This document shows, in pieces, positions 26,101 to 35,970 of a stretch of DNA of 64,000 bases. The stretch is from the NCBI RefSeq assembly GCF_037042905.1, contig NC_087249.1, positions 32,328,401 through 32,392,400 on the forward strand, read 5' to 3'. The stretch comes from Lytechinus pictus (taxonomy: Eukaryota > Echinodermata > Echinoidea > Temnopleuroida > Toxopneustidae). The stretch's first letter is position 1. Every line of letters begins with the position of its first letter. The notes below the pieces were generated by a model, which worked only from the letters and a program-made list of their open reading frames with translations, ran no database searches and was not told the origin of the DNA. The translations under genes and the position numbers were made by a program.

Positions 26101-29100
26101 TTTCGTTTTACAAAACAAAGAGTCCTGAGGTGTATAGAACTATTTATGTCGAATTATGTAACAAACCTTCAATCTTTCACGACGATCTTGACGCAGACCT
26201 TCAATTCGAGCAACCTCGGCATCATGTCCTCCTCCTCCTCCACGTCGACCACGGCCTCTGCCTCGGCCTCTGCCTCGTCCTCTGCCTCGTCCTCGGCCCT
26301 GTCCTCTGCCTTCACGTTCAATGGGGCCCTCTCCACCATCTCCTTGGTTGCTGCTGCCTCCTTCTACACTATCTTCTGCATAGCCACTACCAATTCCTCC
26401 AAGTCCTTGTCCAGTTCTAGAACCTCTGCCTCTACGCCCAACTTGAGACACTCTACCTCTCCTTCCTCTGTTTCCTCCTCCAATTTGTCCTTCTTTGCTG
26501 GTGCCTTCGCCTCTTCCTCTGCCCATGGCTTCTGTTCCAACCTGTCCTCTGCTGGTTCCTGCACCTCTTCCTCTGCCTATGGATTCTCTTCCAACCTGTC
26601 CTTCTTTGCTGGTTCCTGCACCTCTTCCTCTGCCCATGGCTTCTGTTCCAACCTGTCCTCTGCTGGTTCCTGCACCTCTTCCTCTGCCTATGGATTCTCT
26701 TCCAACCTGTCCTTCTTTGCTGGTTCCTGCACCTCTTCCTCTGCCTATGGATTCTCTTCCAACCTGTCCTTCTTTGCTGGTTCCTGCACCTCTTCCTCTG
26801 CCTATGGATTCTCTTCCAACCTGTCCTTTACTGGTTCCTGTGCCTCTTCCTCTGCCAGTGCCTGTTACAATGCTTACTCTTTTTCCTACCCGTCCTTTGC
26901 TGCCTCCTCTGGGTCTTCCTTTCCCTCTGCCTCCTTGACCACCTCTGGATGATTTACCAGTACCTTCTCCAACGTGACCTTCGCTGCTTTCTCCATGGCC
27001 TTGTTCTTTGTCCCTCCCTACTCGCCTACCTGCTTGCAGTCTGTGGGTACCTCCTTCCTCTCCTATATTTTCGTGTGATTCGGCTGGGTCTGATATATCA
27101 CTGAGCTGTAAAACGACAAACAAAAATATGATTTCACAACAGCTATATATACATAGATAAACTTTGCCAAAACATGCAATGAAATACAATGGTTAACACG
27201 GTATTGCTTGACCAAAAAAATTCCCCCCCCCCCCTTCCAATTGGTCAATTCTACCCCAGCAAAAAATTGATTTGAATCAACACAAACAAATCAAACAAGC
27301 ATAATGCTGAAATTTTCTTTGAAATTTGATATGAAATAAGTTATAACATTTTGAAGTTCCACTTATTTATATAAACAACACACTTATATGCACAAAACTA
27401 AGTGATATGCAAATGAGAGAGTTGGTGATGTCCCTTACTATTTCTTTGGGATTTTATCGCTTGAATTATTCAATAGTTTAATTTTTTAAGATTAGACAAT
27501 AATGACCAATTTGACTGGAACAAAAATTATTGTTTCACATGTTCAGGGAGGAATACAAACTTTTTTCATATGACAACTAGACAATAATAAAGTACAAAAT
27601 ACATGTAAATAGAAATGTCATCAGTCCTCTCATTTGGATCCCAACCAGGATGTGCATATCTGTTGTGTACATTTTAGTCAAACTCTATAATGTTGTTTCT
27701 TTTATTTTACGTCTAATTCTGATGAAATTTTCAGCATTATGTGAGTTGAATTTTTCTCTTCATTTAATGAATTCAATTAATCAACTTTTGGTTGGGGTGG
27801 ACTTGTCCGTTAATCAAAACCCGACGATTCCTGTACAAAGTCTATAGAAAATGCAGAATTCAGAAGTCATAAAGAGTGAATTTAAGAACAACTGGGGATC
27901 CTTTCCGATCCTTTCTTGTGGTCAATGATATTCATGGATAACCAGTCATTCTTAAAGTCACTCTTCACGAACAAACAACTTTATAAAGCACCCACCAGCC
28001 ATGGTTGTAGACTAAAAATTTTGGATGGTGTTTCTGGGAGCTTGAAATGTTTTCAGCATACTGCATTGGTTTATTTAATACAATGTATTAGTAAATGACC
28101 TATCGTGGGCAGCATTATGCGTAAAATACTACTTTTGACGTGACCAAGTAGCTAGTCTCCCCCCCTTCCTCCCACCCTCAAAAAATATTGTTTTATCAAA
28201 TACTAGTAACCAATCATCTCCCTGCATAACATCCATCAGGTGATGATGGGTGTTTTACTTGAAGATGAGGGTATGTTACAACACATTTTGGTAAATTACC
28301 AAAATATGCCATTTACACAAACGTTATGTAACTATTTCATGGCACAATTTGGTAACTGCAAAAAGTGCTGATAGTGCACCTATGCCTAAAGGGTTTTTAT
28401 GTTACTAGTACCAAATTGTGGAGGATGTGCCAGCTTTGTGGCATAATATAAATAATTATGGTATCGGGTTTGAGGCCTTCCCCCCAAAACAAACAAAGAA
28501 TAATAATAAAATAATGACTGTGTCGAGGTATCAGGCGCTGTGTTGTAATGGTAATGACATAAAATAAAAGAATTAATGTCATCACATAATGTTTCTCACT
28601 GAGATCATCGCTGTTAACCCCATGGGTATTTTTTGTCATTGAGAATGAAGCTTTGATTTGGCAGGGGTAGTATTTATCTGTGTTTGAGTGGGGGGGGGGG
28701 GGATTTGCCTCTACATCCAACGCCATTTTGTCAATTGACCATGTAGTCTAATGCCTTTTAGTCAAATATCATTTTTGTTGAATAGTACTTTGTCCTATAT
28801 AAGCAGTTGGTCTAAGAGAGCGACTTCGTCCAAGAGCCATTTCGCCTAAATGCCACTTTGTTCAATGGATATTTTGTCCAATAGCCAGTACAGGTACCCA
28901 CTTGATCCAATTGACAGTTTTTCCAATACCCATTTGGTCCAATTCTCACTTGGTATAAAAACGTTAATGGGGGCAATTGCACCAAGTGGGTATTGGATCA
29001 AGTCCGACCAAATGGACATTGGACTAAAGGATATTGGACGAAATGGCTATTGAGATTTAAATGAAATTTGACCAAAGATTAGTCCAAGGTTATTGGACGA

Positions 29101-31220
29101 AATGGCATACAACATTCTTGCCATAATCCGACCAAGTGGGTATTGGACCGTGCAGATCTTAGATCAACTGGTGGTGAGACAAAAGTAATGGTAGAACAAG
29201 TGGGTTTAGGCGATGTGGTTACCAAAATGTGTTGTAACATTGTGGCGGCACATTTTGACAACTGCACATTCAGATAAATTACCAAATTGTGCCACAACAG
29301 GGTATGCGATAAGGGAATAAAAATTGAGAAAGGGATGACTTTCATTGAGCTTCATTTATGAGCCCAAGGGCGTAACAGTGGTTGGTGGTGGGGGGGTGGT
29401 CAAAAACCACAAATTTCCCTGTCATAGGTGAACAGGATTTTTAATGGTTGTATAATGCAAGCTTTGGGACAAAGCTCTAGGCGGAAGTAGCATGATGTAA
29501 AAAGAAATGAGGACAGCATAGCGCATTGGGGAAAGGTTTTCATAATAAAAGTCCCAAGCAAGCAGAGTGAGCTTGACGATTTATCAACTTAGTAGAAAGT
29601 AGTATCACAAACAGTTGTTTTTGTGAATTCGAATGAGATACAGGAACAGTAAACATCTAGTTTTAATGTTTAGGCCCTAACTTTACTCCTTTTCCTTGTC
29701 CTGTTCTGTTGAGATGGGAGAACAAATGAAATGTATCGTACGGACCAGGGGCCGCGGAACCGGGGGGGCTTCAGCCCCCCCCCACTTTTTTCCAAAACCG
29801 TGTACAAAAACGTAAAAATGACCATATGATTGTGATTTTTAGCATGGTCGGCCCCCCACTTTGAAAACCGTTCCGCGGCCCCTGCGGACTACGGTACTCA
29901 CGCAGTCTCACTCTCGAGTCAGACTCATCTTCTCATAATCATCTCGCCAGAACTAATGTTGTTAGATACCGTAAGGGCACTAGTATTCAACCCGTTTGGA
30001 GAGTTTTCTCAAATACCATATAGAATTTACCTGATTTTTAGACCCGTCTTATTTCCAAGAGCTAATGCTGGTTATTCTTTTTCCGTCGACTGTGTGCACT
30101 GGGCAATCGAATTATACGGCGATGGTTTTTGGCACTAGTATTCAATCTGTCCGCAGTAGTATTCAACCTAGCGATGAAAGATGACCCGGTCTCTCAATCT
30201 GCCCTTGTCCCATCCGACTATGGACTAGACCATTTGAGATGAGACCAAACAGGGAATTAATCAAAGCCAGAGGCTTACATAGATCTAGATCTAATTTAGC
30301 AATCTAAACCATTTTGAGATTCGCTATCTATCCTCACAAACGTTAGGTTGAATACTAGTGCCATTCAAAGGCCATAGCCGCATAATTCGATCCTCCGCGC
30401 AAATAGTCGACAGATTGATCAATAAAATACCGACAACAGATTACCCTGGAAATAACAAAGGTATGAAATCAAGATAAATTCCCTATTTATAAGTATTTGG
30501 GGGAATATTTCAAAATCCTTGAAATATGCCGAGTTGAATAGTAGTACTATAGACTTATACTAAGTGCATGCCCATACGGTATACTACTACTAGTAGTAGG
30601 ATGGGGGGGGGTGGTGGGGTGTCCGGACACTTAATATTTTTGAAGCCTTCTTTTTTGTCTTTGGATTACACTAAAAATACGAATTCAATAGTTGTAATCA
30701 TCTTCTGTTTTGTTCTCTATAATATTACCTAACATTTCGTACAAAACATTTTATGAAACTTTGCTTGTAAATTTTTCCAAATGACTTTCTAAAACTGATC
30801 GTCCGGACACACAACCTGTCCGGACACACAACAACTGGGTATACTAGCCTAGCCCTAGGCCAGATCTAAGTAAATATATCTAAGGCAAGCCTTTTTTTTA
30901 ATATGACATTTCGATGACGACCTACATCATTCCCATGGCCCAGCCACAAATAAATAAATCTTACACGTTTATTATCACGGAGATGTGACTCTTGTCTTGT
31001 GAGGGTACATCACATTTTGATTAGGCCGCTGTAGCCTGTAGCAGTCGTCCGATCCACAGACCCTACCGCCCGCACCAGTACGGTACCGGTATTGGGACAG
31101 CCATGCAGACATCAGAACCCATCATCAGAAAAAAGAAAGAAATAAACTTACCTCTTCCTCTTCAAAATACGCATATCGCTGGTATACATCTTCTTCAATG
31201 TCTGAGAATGACGAATCCAT
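23169..31220 (-). CDS. RG-repeat protein with P2X7 C-terminal (ballast)-like domain, 506 aa
   Basis: Four - strand exons, all phase 0: 31220-31152, 27105-26167, 24631-24392 and 23441-23169 (stop TAG), 1521 nt in total. Exon 1 starts MDSSFSDIEEDVYQRY and is acidic. Exon 2 (313 codons) goes from a charged segment to Arg/Gly-rich tandem repeats built on GTSKEGQVGRESIGRGRGA (19 residues, alternating with an 18-residue form), then an (RG)n run. Exons 3-4 carry the recognisable domain: PSWCVCNNCTVKPT, ENVCCG and CLTRHG, then MRHSAYRSVIFWQHG, GNRRVVPSCC and the terminal YTGF. That cysteine pattern and the 'R..AYR....W.HG.LG.GNRRV.PSCC...I...P...G.Y.GF' block match the cytoplasmic tail of P2X7 receptors, which in other animals also exists on soluble proteins without the ion channel. 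No membrane segment is present. The tail in P2X7 binds zinc and guanine nucleotide; whether this one does is unknown. RG repeats suggest RNA binding or condensate behaviour (inference). Confidence 0.83.
24047..24210. repeat. Long imperfect palindrome (~75-bp arms)
   Basis: AATAATGAATG, GTGCAATGGACAGAATACTT and GAAATGAATGATCCA on the left are repeated as reverse complements on the right, with a spacer of about 15 bp. Lies in the third intron of the - strand gene (between its exons 3 and 4). Confidence 0.8.
24997..25597. mobile_element. TTAA-flanked inverted-repeat element, family A copy 2
   Basis: Same termini as the copy at 7773, with TTAA at 24993-24996 and 25598-25601; about 601 bp and clearly alignable along its length. 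Confidence 0.85.
25796..25846. repeat. TA-rich microsatellite
   Basis: (TA)n with interspersed TATG/TACG units between about 25798 and 25843. Confidence 0.85.
26490..26880 (-). repeat. In-frame coding tandem repeat (54/57-bp units)
   Basis: Six to seven units of 57 or 54 bp inside exon 2 of the P2X7-tail-like gene. The two lengths alternate for part of the array, giving a ~111-bp higher-order unit. The length differences are whole codons, so the frame is kept. The opposite strand is also open through the array, giving a Ser-rich and a Pro/Leu-rich artificial frame. Confidence 0.9.
27239..27809. mobile_element. Family A element copy 3 (diverged)
   Basis: Right end GGGGTGGACTTGTCCG followed by TTAA (27810-27813). 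The left end is diverged (TTGGTCAATTCTACCCC). Interior aligns with the other family A copies. Confidence 0.75.
28735..29160. repeat. Mirror-oriented degenerate motif array
   Basis: The left half repeats variants of TTTGGTCCAATACCCA about every 20 bp (TTTGTCCAATAGCCA, TTGATCCAATTGACA, TTGGTCCAATTCTCA). The right half from about 28965 repeats the reverse complement (AGTGGGTATTGGATCAAG, ATTGGACTAAAGGATATTGG, ATTGGACGAAATGG). Together they form an imperfect ~420-bp palindrome made of short repeated units. Confidence 0.75.
29746..29884. mobile_element. Short palindromic-ended element, GGGGCCGCGGAAC family, copy 1
   Basis: Starts CAGGGGCCGCGGAACCGG and ends CCGTTCCGCGGCCCCTG; 139 bp with G and C runs and a shared interior (AACGTAAAAATGACCAT). 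Related copies at 32726-32895, 35042-35173 and a fragment near 34150-34260. Confidence 0.8.
29976..30362. mobile_element. Inverted-repeat element with GGCACTAGTATTCAACC ends
   Basis: The 17-bp terminus is at 29976-29992 with an exact reverse complement at 30346-30362. Internal copies of the same word occur at about 30131 and 30153. Lies in the first intron of the - strand gene. Confidence 0.75.
30600..30846. repeat. Dispersed repeat bounded by TGTCCGGACA (copy 2)
   Basis: Matches 5510-5730 in the same orientation. The right border has an extra GTCCGGACACACAAC copy (30801 and 30817). Confidence 0.8.
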
Positions 31221-32725
31221 TATGATATGACTTTTATTTTAGACCTAGATCTATCTAACTTGTAGAGATATCAAATGCCTGTTGAGGCGAATCATCTGAT
31301 GAAAAGATCAAAACTTTTACAGAGTTGAATTGAAACCACCATCTGTACACACAAAAGTACACGTACGAGCTGTTGATTTGTGCAAAGTACGTGAGTATAG
31401 TCTACACATATAGACCGAATAGTGCGTGTATGCGAGTATCGATGCACGTTTTGGAATTTTAATTCACAAGCAGATGATGAGCAAAGAAAATTGAGGGATG
31501 GGGCAGACATGACGTACTCGGCAAGATTTCAACAACAACAAAAAACAGTGACAAAATAGCTATTAATTTTGCAGCCCTGCAAGGAAACTTGCATCTCGAT
31601 TTTTAATAATGAGAAGTTCAGTATTGCTCAGCAGTAAAAGTGTGATTTTTATCTGGGGATATATATATACAGGACCGAACTCTGTGCTATAGACCCAGAG
31701 TTATTAATTCTTCTTTATTTGCTTGTTTAAAAAGCACAGTCACATGCAATCATAAAATATACACAAAGTACAAATAATAACATGAATACAGGCAAGATAC
31801 AATGTGTATTTGGGTCTCATTCCTAAGACGGTATTTACAATGAACGTGTGGGGAATCCGGGAAGCAAGGTACGTGAAGAAGACTACGCAAACTTGAAGAA
31901 GCAGAAGAGAACAGACCAACGTAATGTGTAAGCATGGAGCTATTTATAGCCCCATGGTGTATGATTTGTGTATCAATTTCGAGGAGATCAACTCGCTCAC
32001 ACACACTCACGCGAGCCCATGAGCCGGAAAGTTGGGGGCGGCAGAAGAGAGGGTGGTAGCCTTATTACCAATGGACAGATCTAAAGCTATATTCTATGGA
32101 CGGATGGAGCAATCTTCTTGGATGGAGAAATGACTGAAGATCGAGTGAAGAGAATGAATGATGGATTGATAGCTGGGCCTGGGTATGGGTGTATTGTATC
32201 ATCCGCCCGATCATCCGATGGATAGGCCTACTGATAACCCCCCAGGATGGACGGATTGAATGGATGAACGAATGGATACCAATGATAAAATGATGAAATA
32301 AAATGAATTGGTGGCTGGACAGATGAGCTGGTCATGTAGAAAAAATAGCAGAAAATACGCATTCGCTCTATGTTTATTTGAGAAAAAAATGTAAATGACT
32401 GCTTGTACGTGCTTGGCGGTGAAAATGACAATTACACGGCTCACACTTTGTTTGGGGGCATGAGAGGAACCACTTGCTACGGTCATCGCAAATAGATTCT
32501 CTGCCTCTTTACAAAATGAAATGAAAGTTACAGCACTGTTAGGTATATATGGGTTTCGGGATGGGTTTACCCCACTTATGCGTACATGATTATGATCTTG
32601 GTACAGGTAGAGGCAGCTGCATGCATTGGCCTTCAGTTTTTTTCATAGTCTTACGGATTAGACGTAGGCCTATAGCTACCGTTTCGTGTTCTACCAGTGG
32701 TATGGGGTAATAGGTACGGCAATAT

Positions 32726-32895
32726 GGGTCGCGGAACAGTTTTCAAAGTGGGGGGGGGGGGCTGACCATTCAAAATATCACAATCCTAATGTCATTTTTA
32801 CGTTTTTTGTACACTGTTTTGGAAATAAGTGAGGGGGCCGGGGGGCTGAATTCCCCCCCAGCCCCCCCCCCCCGGACCCGCTTCCGCGGCCCCTG
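32726..32895. mobile_element. GGGGCCGCGGAAC-family element, copy 2
   Basis: Left end GGGTCGCGGAACAG and right end CTTCCGCGGCCCCTG, with a G run near the left and C runs near the right. Shares TTTTTACGTTTTTTGTACAC with copy 1. Confidence 0.7.
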
Positions 32896-33599
32896 AAGCA
32901 TGGGTTGTTCGCTAGCTACTTCCACATGCTCGTCCCAGCCTCTGCCAAGATTGAAACTTCATAGAGCAAGGAAATTCTGAGATTTGCTATGTAAACAATA
33001 CCGTAGACTCTGTTTCGGCACGACCAGTGGCGTAACAGGCGGGGGGGGGGGGCAAGCTGCACCCTAACGGATTTCACTGGAAAAAAAAAACGGGGAAAAG
33101 GGAGGGATATTTTAACAAACATAAGGGTGAAAGGGGAAGGGGAAAGAAAAGGAAAGGAGGAAAAGGGAAGGGCAAGAGAAAAGTGAAAGAAAACGAAGAT
33201 TTTTTTTAATGGAAAAGGACGGATATCGGACGGAAAAGGAATGAAAGAAGAACATTTGAGAAAGAAAAAATCATTCCGAAATAGGCCTATATTTAATGCA
33301 ATAGAAAACATAGCGGTAAATGAAGGTCGGAATGGAAATAGTCAAAAGCTACATTGGAAATCAAAGAAAAAAGACAAGAAAAAAAATTAATGACACAACC
33401 GGGCTGCCGAGGAATGAAAATAAAGAGTGGGAAAAAAGAAGGACTGCTTACAACATAGCGCTATAAACTTGCTAAATTTTATTCAAATAAGCTACCGGGG
33501 CAGTTGCCCCAGACCCCACGCGGTAGGAGCTCTTCATCTATAACCTTCAAATGGCTCTGTAACGCTCCTTGTAGGGACCATTCCATTTCAATCACTGGC

Positions 33600-33900
33600 C
33601 TACAAGTGGTTCTACACCCAAGAAGTAATAAAATAAATTATAGGAGACAACGTATGATGAAATGAATGGAAACAATGAAATGTCAATTTCGATGGGCAAT
33701 TTTTTCTTGCTCGATTTGCTCGCGTGCTGGCGACTTTTTACAAATTTTCCCACATTGCTATGTTTGGCCACCTCAAAATATTCGGTTCAACTGGGTTGAA
33801 TAAATGTAATGTGTAAAAGCTATATTCTGTATATACCTGCGATTTGATTAAAAAACCGGCAATCTGCGAGGTTTAAATGGCTTTGATATCAAGAAGGGGA
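33600..33900. repeat. Diverged duplicated unit, copy 1
   Basis: Shares AAATTATAGGAGACAACGTA, AACTGGGTTGAATAAATGT and TTTAAATGGCTTTGATATCA, in the same order, with 35640-35970. Confidence 0.75.
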
Positions 33901-35041
33901 AAGGGGCGTCACATAAATAGAGTACATGCAATGTCACTGCATGGCGTACATGTTGGGGGCGGGGGCTTGGGGACCATCCGCCCTCAAGAAAGAAGATCTG
34001 TGACCAAGATATAGAAATAGAAAAGATGTAGAAATAGAAATTGAGAAAACAATGACATGAAAGAAGGAATAATTTTCTGGATTCCCTCGCTTAGTTCACT
34101 CGCACAAAAAATAATGTTGTTTCCGTCGAGTTGTTGGGTCATTTTACGCTAAGGCAGTGGCAGCATGGAGTTGAAAGTGTGGGGGCTGAGCAGAAAGGGT
34201 GAAGGGGGCTGGCCATAAAAATATCACATGGCATTTTTTTGCGTTTTATCTTGCTATATGTTTAAAAGATGTAGAGTAACCCGAACCCCTCAATTCATAG
34301 GTTCCAAAATATGATATGCTGCCGTCGTGAAATAGGGGAAAGAGAATGAAAGAAGTATCTGGACTATTGAATACACAACCGAAAGAATACGAGGTCGAGA
34401 CGGTCCGAAGTGATAGCTGGGTGTAAATAAACAAAATAAAATACCAACGAAAGTTACCCAAAAACAACAACAAAAAACAATCAAAATGGTAGAATACATG
34501 AAAAAGTGGGTGTTATCATTAAAGGGCATAATTATCCTGTAACGCATTTTTAGAGTATATATAGAAAGACGAATTAAATGTTGTATTATATCCGACGCCT
34601 TTAGCTCCACGGCGTCATCAACATTTTACAACTCAGGCGGAAAATAATGTTGAAATCATTATTGATGATAAAGTAAATTTACTCGTCTATATATGGCTTG
34701 TAAGAATAGTTTGGGGCGGGAAAAGCCTACCTTTGGAAGTAAAGATGACATTCTTGTTTGAAAATAATGGGCAGGTCCCGAGGTTTAACGGATATGAGAT
34801 GCACATTTTTCATGTTGCCGATGAAAATATTCTTGCCTATTATGTTTTCATAAACTCCAGGAGAAAAATGATAATTATACTTGTGAATCCTCACTGAGCG
34901 GTAATTCGATATGTAGAAGTATATGAATGCACAGCGGCCACGGGGCAATAACTCACAAGTGATATATTTCTTTGAATCTAGGCATATACCAAAATAAAGC
35001 TCACACTTCACTTTTGGATTCCTACTTTTTTCCCTTTCTCA

Positions 35042-35173
35042 AGGGCCGCGAAACGGATTGGAAAGTGTGATGGGGTGGGGGCTGCCCATGCAAATAATCA
35101 TAATCCGATGGTAACTTTTACTTTTTTTGCAGTGCGTGGGCCGCAGCCCCTCCCCCCGTTTCCGTGGCCCCTG
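35042..35173. mobile_element. GGGGCCGCGGAAC-family element, copy 4 (diverged)
   Basis: Left AGGGCCGCGAAACGG and right CGTTTCCGTGGCCCCTG bracket a G-rich then C-rich interior of the family type. Confidence 0.65.
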
Positions 35174-35639
35174 TAATACTTTGATTATTTGTGACATTAA
35201 ATTTTTCTTACGGACCAATTTAATTTATAAGTTTCCGTGTAGCCCTTCTCCCCCTTTTTGGCTGATACGTTTCAAGCATTTCTTTGCTTTTGGAGTTTTA
35301 CTCTGCATTTTCTGCATTGTTCATGATAGTTATATGCTTTTACATTCTTTATGTCTAAGTCCTATATCTTCATACAGTTAAAACATTGTCAATTGTATTT
35401 CAGGCAGTATTATGATTATGCTACATGCATTGTAAATTTATTTTGTTTATCCAATCAATAAATCGAAAAAAAAACTTCCAAAAAAGAGTTGGAGAACAAT
35501 ATTGAAATAAAAGAAAGTCCCTTTGAAAATGTGAACATGAAGACTATAGACACAACCGGATATAGGAATTGTAGAGCAACGAAAATACAGATACAGAACA
35601 ATCACGTTCAATCACTGCACAGGCGCGGGGGGGGGGGTC

Positions 35640-35970
35640 TTGGTTCCACACCCAAGAGGAAATAAAATAAATTATAGGAGACAACGTATAATGAAATGAA
35701 TGGAAACATTGAATTGTGTTGTTAGCTGAATATAATGGAAAAATCTATCACATAATTAGAATGTAATTTCAATAGGCAATTTTTTCCAGCTCGCTTTGCA
35801 CGCTGGCAACGTTTTACAGATTTTTCCCACATCACTATGTTTTGCCCCTCAAAATATTTGGTTCATTACGCAACTGGGTTGAATAAATGTGTTGTGTAAA
35901 AGCTATATCCTGTACATGCCCGCGATTTGATTAAAATAGCGCGAGGTTTAAATGGCTTTGATATCAAGAA
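35640..35970. repeat. Diverged duplicated unit, copy 2
   Basis: Second copy of the 33600 unit, same orientation, with a small internal insertion (about 35710-35760). Continues into GGGGGCTCCGCCCCGGAACC. Confidence 0.75.

Noticed and set aside
26083-26952. 289-codon Ser-rich frame and 147-codon Pro/Leu frame on the + strand
   Set aside because: Antisense to the RG-repeat exon; open only because the repeat unit is a multiple of three. The - strand frame is supported by splice sites and a recognisable downstream domain.
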